This document shows, piece after piece, positions 23,873 through 36,494 of a stretch of 64,000 nt of DNA. The position numbers and the translations under genes are program-made. A model generated the notes under the pieces. The model searched no databases. It saw nothing but the letters and a program-made list of their open reading frames with translations, and was not told the DNA's origin. The stretch covers positions 6,200,001 through 6,264,000 of the forward strand of contig NC_057765.1 of the NCBI RefSeq assembly GCF_010389155.1, written 5' to 3'. Position 1 is the stretch's first letter. Each line of letters opens with the position of its first letter. Source of the DNA: Erigeron canadensis (lineage: Eukaryota; Streptophyta; Magnoliopsida; Asterales; Asteraceae).

Positions 23873-24398
23873 GTTATTAGATATGATAAGGTACCTGTAA
23901 CATCCTAAACTTTTCAAGATTGACTTATTGACTTGATCGTTAGTCAACATTAAGTTTCGTCAAGTTTATATGCCTTAGTTGGTTTATGTGTGATTAATGT
24001 GCTATATGTGTAAGGCTTATGTGGTATCTAGTATTTGTATTTATAACTCGTTTATGTTATTTTAACTGGGCAATTCATAAAGTTGTATGAGTTAATATTT
24101 ATAAGCTATTAAAGTAACGTCTTATTTAATATCGTGTTCCTTAAATAATGTCAGAATAAACATCAGCAGCTCAACGTATTCATATGTACAATATCACATG
24201 GATGATGTTCCAATATACCACAATATAACACCAATGAAAGAAAAAGTTTATTTAATCTTTAAATATGACAAGCAGTCAACTTTACATGGAATAATTCAAA
24301 ATAAAAAACCAACCAAAAATAAAATAGAAAACATAGCTAGTGAAACAACTAAACCAATAACTTATTCAAGAAAGGTGATATAAATGACATCTAAACAT

Positions 24399-24955
24399 CT
24401 AGTCATCAACTTCATCATCTTCGTCATCTTCGACGATAACACGGTTCATGCGGTTTCTACTTTTGACAATGACTTGATCCTTCTTGCCTCGTTTTATTGG
24501 ATAAATTGGGATCTCATCGTCGACGTCATAAATCTGTTATATAGCAAATAAAAAAGAGAATTAAAAAAATACAAATGAAAAGCACTCGTATACAATGTGG
24601 ACATGTTATTAGCAAATTATCATGACCTTTGTTGGGTTAATTTCATCCAATAGAACAAAGTCAGTGAACATATCAAGTTCATCACCACCTTGCAAATTCT
24701 CCTATATATAACATCATTATTTTTTAAAAAATACATTGAATAAAAGTTGGGAGTTAATATAGTAGATATGTTACTTACATGGTTAAGATTAATTTCGATA
24801 GGAGGAACATCATCCAAGACCACGAAGTTATCTAACAAAGGAAAATCATCATCATCACCATCGTAATTCAATTCAAAAATGTGGTCATCATGATCATCAT
24901 CACCATCGTAAGGCAAATCGTCAACTTCTCCATCTTCCGAATCTGCTAAGCACAA
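24399..24955 (-). CDS. Three C-terminal exons of an acidic protein, family unknown (partial or relic)
   Basis: Exon-like blocks are about 24955-24783, 24701-24627 and 24533-24399, all phase 0 with GT-AG borders, ending in a TAG. The first is very acidic (DSEDGEVDDLPYDGDDDHDD) and ends NFVVLDDVPPIEINLNH. The second contains DMFTDFVLLDEINPTK, which looks like a duplicate of that ending. The third is basic then acidic (KRGKKDQVIVKSRNRMNRV, then EDDEDDEVDD). No ATG starts the first block; its upstream acceptor is probably within CTTAGCAG near 24945. It lies on the same strand as the RPA-like relic and about 2.1 kb upstream of it, so it could be part of the same decayed locus, but that is not shown. 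Confidence 0.45.
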
Positions 24956-25523
24956 TCACTTCTTCCCACTTCCTATTTTTCAAGTTATCCTGGCGTTTTT
25001 GTTTTTTGAAATCGTTGGATGACAAGGTAACATTTGTTTTGTTGTGTTGGAGGCATTGTGTTTGGACATGTATATTCTAGTGATTTGAAAAACTTATGAT
25101 TTGATTAGTAAAGTTGTAGTATAAAGGCTAGACATGTGTGTGTGTTTACATACACACCAGCTTGTGTAATTGTTGGACGAAAATGTATGAAATCGAATTT
25201 TAAAATGTCATAAATTTCTCATTAGTTTGTTATAATCAAAATGTAGAGTGAAAATGCCAACTTTGTTACAGATGTGGAGGCAATTAGACAAGGGATAATA
25301 GTCACACGTATTTTAGTTTGCTAACTAACTATCATTTTTTAAATGGGAGAGTTAAGTTGGCATATTTCAAAAGGGTATAGTTTAAGTACACGTATTTTAT
25401 AATAAGGCAACAAACTTGTAGACAGAGTCCTTGTTAAAAGGAACTAAGGAAGAGTGTAAACGTTCATGATGAGGCAATAGGTTAATCTAATGAATCATAT
25501 TAATTTTAAAACGCTCATCGGTG

Positions 25524-25524
<1 letters not shown>

Positions 25525-25585
<61 letters not shown>

Positions 25586-25606
25586 AATAATAATAATAAT
25601 AATAAT
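25525..25606. repeat. Compound microsatellite (CAA)n(TAA)n
   Basis: About 19 CAA/ACA units run to about 25583, followed by about seven AAT units. Confidence 0.95.
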
Positions 25607-25792
25607 CAAAAGTATTGCATTTAACATACGTTTTTTGTAAAATAATAATAAAAAATTTCAAATGATAAAATAATAGAAAATTTCAAATGATACAATAACT
25701 CACTACAATAATAAAAAATTTCAAATGATAAAATAACTAACTACAGTAATTACTACTCATTACTACTCGAGTTAGTAATTACTATTCATTAC

Positions 25793-26425
25793 TATAGCAA
25801 AAACCGAACTGAAAAAACCAAAAACCATTGGTTTTGGTTTTCTAAAAATCGAAAGTTGTGGTTCGGTTTTGGTTTCTAATGAAAATTGAACCGAGCCAAA
25901 AATATATATTTTTACTTTATTTTATATTTATATCATTTTATTATTAATTTTTGATAAATATGTTATTATATTTATATTTTTAGGTGTATATAATAATATC
26001 ATTTATATGTTTTAAGTGAAAATACACAACAAAATTAGTTTGTTTTAATAATTGTATAATTAAATAACGCGTAAAAGATATAAATAGTTATGTATAAAAT
26101 TTGTTTGAAGTTTGTACAACTTACTTTTATGGATTTGTTGTCATTGTTGTAGTGTTATTGTTGCTAATATTGTTTTGAAATTTTATTAAAATTAATTAAG
26201 GTATAATTATAGGGTATAAACTTATAAACTTTTGAAGCTCAATTTGATTCAAACCACAAGTGGTTAAAAACCGACTAAAACCGAAAAATTGAACCAAAAT
26301 AGACCCAAACTGAAAAAACCGAAACTCAATGGTTTTAGTTTTCAAAAACCGAATTATAACGGTTCGATTTCAGTTTTAGTCAAAAACCGAACCAAACCGA
26401 ACCGTACTCGCCCATATTACTAATT
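25793..26425. mobile_element. hAT-like non-autonomous element rich in AAAACCGAAC motifs
   Basis: Inverted blocks of the AAAACCGAACC / GGTTCGGTTTTGG type occur at both ends (25797-25900 and 26255-26410), and the right end reads, reverse-complemented, ATGGGCGAGTACGGTTCGGT. This type of terminal sequence is common in plant hAT-derived MITEs. The left terminus and target duplication could not be fixed. The centre is AT-rich and non-coding. Confidence 0.5.
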
Positions 26426-26567
26426 ATGTAAAAATTCAAACTTGGAGAAAACCGTTTAAAAACTACTACTCTATTAATTACTCGTATGATTTATCACCTC
26501 AAAAAGCGTCACTACTCTGATCTATTTTATATTCATCTCATCATCATGATCACACTCTAACCGGTGA

Positions 26568-26570
26568 CCA

Positions 26571-26601
<31 letters not shown>

Positions 26602-26617
26602 CACCGTCACCGTCATC
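26568..26617. repeat. (CAC)n/(CACCGT)n microsatellite in the leader of the ADIP-type gene
   Basis: A run of ACC/CAC triplets followed by three GTCACC units about 75-125 bp upstream of the start codon. Confidence 0.9.
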
Positions 26618-26691
26618 CGCCTCTACATTCCGGCACCGTCAAACCAAATGCCCTAAGTACATACATATCTTTACACAATTACTAACACAAA

Positions 26692-26938
26692 ATGACTTCA
26701 ACTGACACTTCAAATTTCGATCTCAGCGTATACACACATTTCATCTTTTTTAATATTTCTTCAAGTTTTATTATCTATTATCTATACATTTTCATTTATT
26801 TATTCATTTTCTAATTTTCTTTATTTTCTCGATCTGTCACAGTCCAGCTTTGGCGCCAGGTAATTTCCTTCCAAATTTTATACATTTTCTAATATTATTC
26901 TGAATTTCTATTTATCAGTTAGGGTTTCATTTTCATTC

Positions 26939-26980
<42 letters not shown>

Positions 26981-29900
26981 GGGGTTGGGTATTGTAAAGC
27001 ATGTATTAAAGTAAAACAAATAAGACAAGATCTTGACCCTTAGATCATGGTTAATTTGATGCACGAAGATTCACGAAGCAATTGATGTGCGATGATTTTC
27101 ATGATGCACAGTGATTTTCATTAAAGGGAAACCTATTGTTTTATTTGTTTTACTTTAATACTTGTTTTATTTTACCTAAAACCTATATATGTATGTATGT
27201 AATTATGTATGTATGTATGTATATTTTGGGTGCAGTGAGGAATATGCATTTGCAAATGTGGATAATTTAGATCATTGTACAAAATATCTAAATCAAACAT
27301 TAGTCACTTTCGGATTTCCGGCTTCTCTGGATCTCTTTGCTACTGATCCGGTTATTTTTTATACACATTTTATTTGTATATTTATTTATATGTGATTTTG
27401 TTGGTTTGTATATGTAATTATGAATTGTTTTGTTTAGGTTTCGATTGCAAGGACTTGCAATTGTATGTACTCGTTGTTGCAGCAGAGGCAGCGTGATATC
27501 GAGTTTCGTGAATCTGCTAATGATCAAAGGCAGCGGTGAGTATTTCCTTTGCCAAATTGGGGTTGAGTTTCTGAGTTAGGAAGTGAATCTGTAATATGCC
27601 GAATTTAAGGTTGATAAAAAAACTTGTATTTACTATCGTTGTTATGTACTATTACTACGAGTATATGCTATTATGTTAAGCATTACCGCACTCCCATTTT
27701 AAGATTGTGGAGCTCCAATAGGATGGGGCCACATCATATTACCTTCACGCCTAATAAGGATGTGATATGTCGCTATCTCTACCATTATCTTACACCACCA
27801 CCAGCAACAATTGACGACCGATGGCCACTAACCTCCGGGAACCATGAAACAGATTTACTGTAACCCCATTTCATGGGTACCATGCTAGTGTTTACTATTT
27901 AAAGAAACTAGAGCCGTTATTGACTTTACATGAAAATTCAATAAAAGTATTGATGCTTTTGGTTTTATTTAATTGATTTCATATAAACATATCATACGGC
28001 GAACGGGGCATATGAAATCTATTGAACTAACTTACGCTTAATAATGTCAAGCTCTACGTAAAACATAATAACAGCTCCCTTCCCTCTCTCCGTTCTGTCT
28101 GATAGTCATTCCCCGCGCTTCTTCTGGCTTCAGTCAGTATGGTTGCTTCCTTGGTTCAGCCTCTCTTTCGGTTAAAAAGATCTGTGTGCCCCTGGCCTTC
28201 CTATTGGTTAACTGGGTTCTTGCGATTAAGCATATCACAGAAGTGCCGGCATGATGGTGTGAGTAGCTTGGTTCATATGCATGTGCACAGCACGCTCTAC
28301 ATGTAGTAAGATTTTGAACAATGATATGAAAGCAGCTTGTATGTCCTTTTTGGATGCTCTGGATTTAATATATTTTATGGACTTGAAGTTATGACCATAG
28401 AGGTATCAGTTGCAACATGCCAAAAACTATTAAATGGATATAATAAATTACCATGGAAAGAAGTATGTGGACGACACACGTTGTATGGAATTGTAAATAG
28501 AAAGCTACAGATGATTTAATATGAAACTAAGATTAGGTTTAGCTTCTGTTGAAACTGGCTGTTTAATTTTGTTTATGCTTTGAAGTTTTTAGTCCAAAGT
28601 GACAAGTTTTGGGTTCTCTTGTAGACTCTCGTCGGACATAACAAGACTAGAGTATAAAGTAGAGAGGTTGGAGTCACAGTTGTCTGCTAAAGATAGAGAA
28701 ATAGCAACCATTACGCGGACGGTAATGTGTGGGTTTGTCTATATATGATATGAACATATACATGTGTATGTATACATGCATAGATTGTATTTTCTAGTCG
28801 GGTGCTCACTGCTTCTTATTTCCAGGAAGCTAAAGCGAAAGCAGGCCTTAAGACTCAAATTGAGAAATTGCAGCAGGAAAGAGATGAATTCCAAAAGATG
28901 GTCATTGGAAACCAGGTAAGGTTTTATGCACATCCCCTTTTATTTTTTGCTCTATCTGTTTCTGTTAACTTGCCTTTGCGGATATATCACTATCTTCAAC
29001 CTGTCATTTTGCAAAAGCAAGTCCGAACTCAACAGATACACGAGATGAAGAAAAAAGAAAAAGAGTACATTAAGTTGCAGGTATGAGTTTTCGACTTCTC
29101 TCTTTACGGATGTGAATTTTTTCAATTTTCATCTTGTATTTCACAGATTGTTGCTTCCGATATGGTTGTGTACTGAGCAAGAGAACTGTTAATAAATCTA
29201 GGAGTATCTTTCTATCTTTGCAGGAGCGACTAAATCAAGTGATGATGGAGAAAAAGAAGGAATCTAGATCTGGCATGGAGATTATGAATTTACTTCAGGT
29301 AAACGGTCAATCTTCTAATATACTTGCATATGTATGAGTTTGAGATTTGAAATTTGTAACTTTAAGTTTTTATGCACCACCACAGAAAGAAGGGCGGCAG
29401 CGTGGGACATGGAATGGGAAGAAGGCTGACAATGATTTCTATAAAAAGATTGTATGTTACATGAAACATTTTTCTTCTTTTGCTTCGAGCCTTCGAGTTA
29501 TATATATTTCATATTTTCAAATACTATTATAGGTTGATGCATATGAGGCAAAGAATCAAGAACTGGTCACTGAAAATTCTGATCTAAGGGCATTGTTACG
29601 ATCAATGCAGGTATGTAAATATTGCAGTGAGGTTATAGTTCTTTTGGTGGGACCTATATCTTACTTTTATATGCTATAACTTAGTATGAATGAGCTTCTT
29701 TTGCGAGCTTAAACATATCTTTCTTTATTTGATTCCCTAGCTTTTATAGATACAATGCGTTTAGAATTTGGAATAAATTTATGATATGAACCTTGATGGG
29801 CCGGGCCTTTGGGGCAGGTTTATAAACGACAGAAGAAGAAAAAGAAACAGAGTCAGGAAGTCCAGGGGTGTTAAGTGTTTTATTTTATTAATTATGTCAT

Positions 29901-32900
29901 TACGTGTTCACCAAGTTAGGTTAATTAGGACAGCTTGGTTAAATAAGGCCTGCGTGCCATTACTTTTCAAACAAACTAACGAACTGCTGCCTGGCTGATC
30001 CCTCCTGTTTAACAGCTGCAAACTGTTCATATAAATCACCCGCTTGCGATGGTTGAAAACGCTCCAATACACAAGCTCTCAACGTATCCCAATGACCAAA
30101 CGGCTCACGCTTTTCCCGCCACCTGAACCATGACAACGTGTCTCCCTCTAAACACAAAACCGCGGCTCCCAATCTCTCTCTAGGTTGCACAAACCCCTGC
30201 ACATCAAAGAAACGTTCCATCTTGTATACCTAACCATACACGTCCCCCCCATCAAACATCGGCATCTTCAACTTATCCCCAAACTGATTGCTTCCATGCT
30301 TGAAGATCTGGTCATGAAACAACCCCGATCTCTTGCTGTTCAACGCATTATTTGGTGCTGGAAACAAACCAGAAGCGTTTCCCGCCTCAAAGTTCCCAAA
30401 CCGCAACTCGGATTTCCCAATAGGACTGACCGGACGACCCTCCGACCATCCTTTGTACTCGAGATCTGAATTAATTACCTCAGCTTCTTGAGACTTTGAA
30501 ACCGTAACACTTGGTTCTGGCATGGTGGTCTATGGAATCGCTCCCGAAGAAACCGGGGGTTTAAATTGTTCCTGGAACTTAGCTGTAACCAAATCTAGAA
30601 TTTTGTTAGTAGTTTCCTCCAAGGTAGCTTTGAAATCCGCTGCCATCTCCTCCTGTCCACGCCTCAACTGATCCAATCTACTCTCAACAGCTGTTGCCCT
30701 TTCCTCCGATTCCCGCTTAAAATTCAGAAAGTTAGCATCTACCTCGTTAACCTTACGAGTCATCTTTCCCCACCCGTCGCAAGAGCAAAGGCTCTGATAC
30801 CAATTGATAGGTATTTAACCTGAATTCTAGCAAGAAAATCAGAACACAAAGAGATAACACAATCAATAGCCGATATAAGTCGGCTGTTCAATTAAAAGGC
30901 TGGAATTCGAGATCCAGTAACTCACCAAGTTCCACAGAACAATAATAATCAACTCATAAAAATAAAAGTAATGGCACGCAGGCCTTATTTAACCAAGCTG
31001 TCCCAATTAACCTAACTTGGTGAACACGTAATGACATAATTAATAAAATAAAACACTTAACACCCCTGGACTTCCTGACTCTGTTTCTTTTTCTTCTTCT
31101 GTCGTTTATAAACCTGCCCCCAAAGGCCCGGCCCATCAAGGTTCATATCAATTTACTAATGAAGCTTAACCCAAAAGAAGGAAAGCAATGCAAGTGAGAG
31201 AAAAGAGAGGGAGAGAGGAAGTAGAAAACACTAATACATTATGTTCATTTTTTGTAGATGAAATAATTAGTTGTTATTTTTCGTAGGTATATGGAGTATT
31301 TCATATTCAAAGTGAGAAAATATCATTATGTGTGGTCCATGTGATGATATCACAACATAATGACAATCTAGTTGAATAAATGAACAATGACTTTATTACT
31401 CTTATAACCCGGTATTCGAACATTCCTCATTCCTAGTTGGCCTATATGCATTCAGTATGTGTACGAATGTAGGATGCTATATAAGCTATGTGAGATCCAT
31501 GCAGAGGTTTTGTCAATATATATTTCTGGTGTCCTGTCTAGCATTAGTTTGAGAGTGTAAATATGTTTGTTATCTTTTCTAATTGGAAACATCAACTGAT
31601 TCATACTCTTGCTGTGATATAAGGCCTCATGCATTGCATCTTAGCATGCTAGATCAGCTAGTGCCACAACAATATTCATAGAAACATGGCAAGTATCTAT
31701 GACTAAGATATTGGGAGAATTCCTGTTAAAAAAAAAAGGTTACAATTGTGTTAAAAAGTAAAGAAGGGTCGATTATCAATCGGCTTACTGACCCATTTGT
31801 TATTTACATTAAATGAGCAATAGGAATATGAGAGCAGTTTGATGCTTTACGACTGTTTTTCTAGCTCCTCAGGAGTTACATTAGTGGTGCCTTCTCTTAT
31901 GATATACTTGATGATGATGATGATGATGAAATCGTTGTTCGATGCACTCAGGCTGGCAACTTGGGATATTGTAGAAAATATATATTTAAGTTTAGAATTA
32001 GGTCATTAGGTGAGTTACTAGCTGGGAGCAGGAAAGTAATAACTGAATTTCAAAAGGTGTGACATCAGTGAAAACAAGTATGATCATTACTATGATACAC
32101 ATTCCGAGACCTAAGGATGTCAGCAAAATGCATCTATTAGCACTTGGATGGAATTCATTTGCATTTAGTTGACAGTTACATACATAACAAAAATAACCAT
32201 CTTTTTAGGTAGAACCATAAATAACAGAGTACTCGGGCAATCACACGTAGAGGCATCTCACACTTCAACACGGTAGAAGGGGATGAACTTAATAAGATAA
32301 CATAGACTCTAGATGGCATCCCAAACATAACATTATTGTGGTAAAACTCTTTTGAAAGAGATGCATTCACATTATTATTATGAAGGGTCTGGTTTGGCCA
32401 TTATATAGATGTTGATTATAAGTTATAAACACAATATATTGAAAAAAGGAATTTTAGGAAGTGAATGATGTAAATGGTTTCAAGTTACTAACAATCATCA
32501 AGAGAGGGATTAAGTATTTAAATCTCCTGCATTGCAAACATATCATGGGGCCCCAAACACCCCACAATTACATATGGTCAATTAATAACCGGGTGAGAAT
32601 CATCAAAAACAGAGGTCTAAAATCTGAATTCTAGCTAAATGAGGCATCTAGACATTATTGAATGTCGACCGTTCTGCTAGCATATTTTATTGACTCGAGT
32701 GATAATTTATTTCCTTTTTAGAGAACTTATGAACGGCTAAACAAGAAAACAACAATTTCCACTACCAAAAAAATAATATTATGAGCAATACCTCCTACCA
32801 AATTAATCAGCCTAAAATGTTGATGCAGTGTTCTTGCATTAACCATGAGTTCTTGGCAACTAAATAAAGGAGAACTAATGGCCTTTATTGTTGAATTACA

Positions 32901-35564
32901 GTAGAATGTTACTTCATCTTCATAAAATATTTTCAACATATTTTTTTCTATGACATTCACATTTATAACATAATAAGAAATTTGTTTTTTGTCTTACGCC
33001 ATTTGTTACCACATATAATGCTTATAGGTGGATATGCGAGATTTTCTAAATGCTCCAAATGGTTCGTCCAAAAATCCTTCCCCCCACCATGAAAGGAATG
33101 TTGAAGCCTCACAATCCCCATTGGGTGGGAGGACGGTATAAGCTATTGTCTATAGATGACTCGCAATATTTTTTTTTAGCTTACATTGTAGAAAAAGCAT
33201 GAACCGAGAGTTAATTGGTATCAGGATGTCTTTGATCTACCATTTCATATGGGTAGAGATCAAATAACAGCATTTCTTCGAAACAAGGTGGCTTCAATAA
33301 AGGTAGTTTCATGTTATATGTGCTGCCTAGTCTTCTTTTTGATGGTGATTGGTAGAGGTGGCTAATCAGTTGGTAGGGTAATAGGTCAATGGGTTTTGGT
33401 CATTTATGCTCTAAATATTTAGTGTACTAAACTTGATTATGAATATGATATTATTAAGCTTCAAAATTTTTTTTAATGTGAAATGTAGAAATTATAAGCT
33501 TTTGCATACACGTTAAGTGACTTTTGACCCATTTCTCATTTGGAGACTTCTCTAACTCTAACCTGTTTGATCTGTTTTCAATAAAATACAAACTAACTTA
33601 ATGCATTTCACTTACTTATAAATGGGGAAAATTGGTCACCTCTAGTGGTTACAAACATTTGATTCAACTACAAAATTTGAGAGCTACTTATATTTTAAAC
33701 ATTTCTGCTCCACTGTAAAGGAGCGTATGGGTCAGCTACAAGATGCACAAAAAGAAGCTGAAGTAATTTCCGAAGCAAGTGAGAGAGAGCTCGAGTTAGA
33801 AGCTCAACTTGTTGAAGCAAGAAGTATAATCCAAGAGCAGGTATTTTAAATGCAGTTGATTAAATGTAGAATTCTATAAATATTTATAGTACCTTTTCAA
33901 TGTGTCATTCATCTATATCCCCTAGACATCTTTCCGTTGCCAAAAGCTCTTTCTGATTTATGAGAGAACGATCTAATAATCATTTTACACGAACTTGACT
34001 AATGTGAACCTAAAACCAAGCATGCTCATGTATAGTATATACACATGACTTTAATTGTATGCATTCTTTAAAGAGATCTCTTCAGTTTGTAAGTTTCACT
34101 TTCTAGGATAATCCAAACTGATGTAGGTTAAAACGATTCATCCTCGTATACCCGCTCTACTTTAATTTCAGCTGTTTATTTATATAGCCTCCAACATGCC
34201 TGTCTTAGTAAATTTTCTGTTAGGCGGTGATCGCCTGTTTTCTACTTGACTTGCTAAGAGTAAAAGTTATGCTTATTAACATTCAAAATCACTGTGAGTA
34301 TTTTTTGTTTCAATAACTAAGAATGCCTTTAGTTTAAGTGTTCGATAAGTTGTGCTTCTAAACAAAAATACATTCATTCTTGCTCTGCTTAGGCATTGTG
34401 CAGTCAACAAAGTAGTTTTAGCTAGAAGGGGGTAAAAGGAAAAAAACCCCGTAGGGATTATTGGAAGGTGAAAAATGTCACTGTCATGTCGAGTGGTGGT
34501 AGGGTTAGTTTGAATATGAAAAGCAGTTTGTTGACTCCCAAATTTTGAGGATGTATTTAGAATTTTCAGGTTGTGTATATTTTTGATAATCTGATATTTG
34601 TATCTTCACGTAGTTATTGAGTCTTTAGACATGTGCTGCTTTTATTTATGGTAATTACAGACTCTGCTAGAGCTCTAGTTCATTTCAGAAGTACCGATGG
34701 GTTGTCATATTATTCCTCAGAAATTAATAAGATTTATAAAAATAAGTAGGAGTTGATCTTAAAAGATACTTTTTTTTTTGTCTTCGTATATAAACAATTG
34801 ATGTGTTAAATATGATAATTAATTTGAGATGCTATCATTCATAAAGATCTTTTATAAATCGAGTATGTATAACGGGACAAGTGTTTTCAGGTGCTGTTAC
34901 AAGCACCCCATCCATGTTATAACCGTAATGTTATATATGAATGTCGTGGGACATTTTTCTGTTTGAAGTGTTTTCTTTACAAGATTGTCAGTTCCCTTGA
35001 GTCCCAATTTTACTTCTGTTGAAATGTCACTCAAACTAAGTGTGGGGTCGTCATTTGCAGGCATCTATCATGTCTAAGCACCTTGCGAAGTCTGAGAAAC
35101 CAAGGTAATTTTCTGCAACTGATTAACTTTACTGGAGGTGAAAATTTGAATTTTGGGTAATAACTCAAAGTGGTACCGTGTCAGAGAGGTTAGCTTGGGT
35201 AGGGACGACCTGCATACACCTATTTCATCCATTATATTTGAATTCTATAAATGGTATGTGTAGAACTATTTTGCTGAAAGTATTCTAAATTCGGTACTTT
35301 TGACCCATTTACTAATGATAAGTCGTATTGGGTTATGTTAGGATGCCGGGGTTCAGCCAACAAATTAACTAAAAAGAAAACGGGTCAAATGGGTCTAATA
35401 AGTTAATAGTCATTCTTTGAGTTTCAATATTTAAGAACATCCCAAATAGAAAAGGTTTGAAATAGTTCAGAACATTATGCAGGAGGCTGAGTGGCCATTT
35501 AAATTCTGAAAGGGATTCCATCACGCCATCAGCTGCTGAGGTAAATGCTATATTTTGCTTCTAA
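26692..35564 (+). CDS. Plant ADIP-type (afadin/alpha-actinin-binding-like) coiled-coil protein, 15 exons
   Basis: Exons: 26692-26727, 26843-26859, 27236-27350, 27438-27535, 28625-28721, 28826-28915, 29018-29080, 29224-29298, 29386-29451, 29533-29610, 33028-33135, 33225-33302, 33721-33840, 35061-35104, 35483-35564. All junctions are GT-AG and phases agree, giving about 388 residues. The N-terminal domain contains NVDNLDHCTKYLNQTLVTFG and DPVSIARTCNCMYSLLQQRQ. A long coiled coil follows (KLQQERDEFQKMVIGN, then QQIHEMKKKEKEYIKLQERL), then KEGRQRGTWNGKKADNDFYK, a second coiled coil and a Ser-rich tail. This matches the conserved plant family annotated as ADIP; the animal member is a centrosome/adhesion adaptor and the plant role is unclear. 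The first two exons (12 residues plus a 17-bp microexon) are my reconstruction and less certain. The last codons read through a possible donor at 35541, so the true end could differ. Intron 10 (3.4 kb) carries a retrotransposon insertion. Confidence 0.88.
26939..26980. repeat. (CA)n(TA)n microsatellite in intron 2 of the ADIP-type gene
   Basis: About 14 CA units followed by about seven TA units. A degenerate (GTAT)n run follows at about 27188-27222, just before exon 3. Confidence 0.9.
29782..31150 (-). mobile_element. Ty3-type retrotransposon fragment bounded by the same LTR terminus on both sides
   Basis: Flanked by an exact 5-bp duplication ATTTA (29777-29781, 31151-31155). The right part, read on the minus strand, is a full LTR (31150 to about 30803, starting TGATATGAACC and ending ACCTATCA), then TGGTATCAGAGCC (30797-30785), then a gag region to about 29970. 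The gag region is broken by in-frame stops; visible pieces are ESRLDQLRRGQEEMAADF, KMPMFDGGDVYG and ALVLSWFRW-like LEGDTLSWFRWREKREPFG with YEQFAAVKQEGSARQ, all Ty3 gag-type. The left 186 bp (29782-29967) are the beginning of the same LTR in the opposite orientation, so both host junctions carry the U3 end. The two copies differ at only about two positions, so the insertion is young. No protease or pol is present. Confidence 0.85.
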
Positions 35565-35649
35565 GAACTCAACCATCATAGTTAAACTGATTAAACTACA
35601 ATAAGTTTCTTAAAGGTAGAAAGGGTAACAGAAAGAGAAGTTGAGCTGT

Positions 35650-36172
35650 TAACTGTGGTCCTGGACTCACATTTTACTTTTTATCACATAAATTTACTAA
35701 AGTTTTGGCCCTTTTAGTTTTTGCCACATTACTTTCGTTTCTTCTACTTTCCGCACAAAAGTTTTGTTTTATTTACTTTTTATACTTTTATTTTTCCAAC
35801 TTTTGCCACAAAAGTTTCATTCTCATACTTTTTCCCAATGTTTTATTTTCTTTACTTTTTACCATATAACTTTGAGTTTTCGCCACATAACTTTCAATTT
35901 TGTAACTTCTTTCACGAAAGTTTCATTTTTCTTACTTTTCACCACATAACTTTTGGATTTTTTTCTTGTCAACAAATTTTCATAATATTAACTTTTTACT
36001 ACAATTTTAAATTTTCCAACTCCAGCCACCAAAGTTTCATTTCCTTTACTTTTTACCACATAAGTTTTCACTTTTTAACTTTTGCTACGAAAGTTTCATT
36101 TTATATAATTTTTGCCACATGTGTAGACGTTACGAATTGTCTCCCGGGGCAACGTCCGGGAACAAAAACTAG
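35650..36172 (+). mobile_element. T-rich non-autonomous Helitron (3' end defined)
   Basis: The 3' end is convincing: stem CCCGG/CCGGG with loop GGCAACGT (36143-36160), then AACAAAAA and CTAG at 36169-36172 before a host T. Upstream is T-rich with loosely periodic phrases such as TTTTGCCACAAAAGTTTCAT and TTTTTACCACATAACTTT repeated about every 60-120 bp. The left end is not fixed and must lie after the ADIP-type gene's last exon. A related T-rich element is at 61545-62323. Confidence 0.55.
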
Positions 36173-36234
36173 TTATCACTAAATTGGGTTTATATACACC
36201 ACACCGTCATAACCGCCTTTCCCTCCAAATCCAA

Positions 36235-36477
36235 AAAAGTAAGTAAGTAACTGCTCAGTGCCGCCTTCCACGGGTTTTGAGCCCCAATACCTCGACGGTG
36301 TATGGGGGAGGTTAAGATGTAGGCAGACCTTACCTCTACCTAAGTAGAGAGGCTGCTTCCAGTTTCTACCTAAATGGTAGAAAAGGCCCTCCAACCTTTG
36401 CATGGGATGAGGATCGAACCCATGACCTCTGTCTCCAGAGGCAAGGGTGTTTACCACTGATCCAACCATGCTGCTTT
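36235..36477 (-). mobile_element. tRNA-derived SINE, copy 2
   Basis: Minus-strand copy of the element at 4071-4313, with box A-like GGTTGGATCAGTGG, box B GGTTCGATCC and a (TTAC)n end. It has an exact 17-bp target duplication TTTCCCTCCAAATCCAA at 36218-36234 and 36478-36494, which proves retroposition. Confidence 0.9.
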
Positions 36478-36494
36478 TTTCCCTCCAAATCCAA

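Noticed and set aside
25525..25606. Possible poly-Gln/Asn coding repeat
   Set aside because: A plain (CAA)n(TAA)n microsatellite; the TAA units terminate one frame and no exon surrounds it.
35721..36182. 153-residue Phe-rich open frame
   Set aside because: Produced by T-rich repeated phrases of a Helitron; composition (runs of F, T, S, Y) is not protein-like and it ends at the Helitron terminus.
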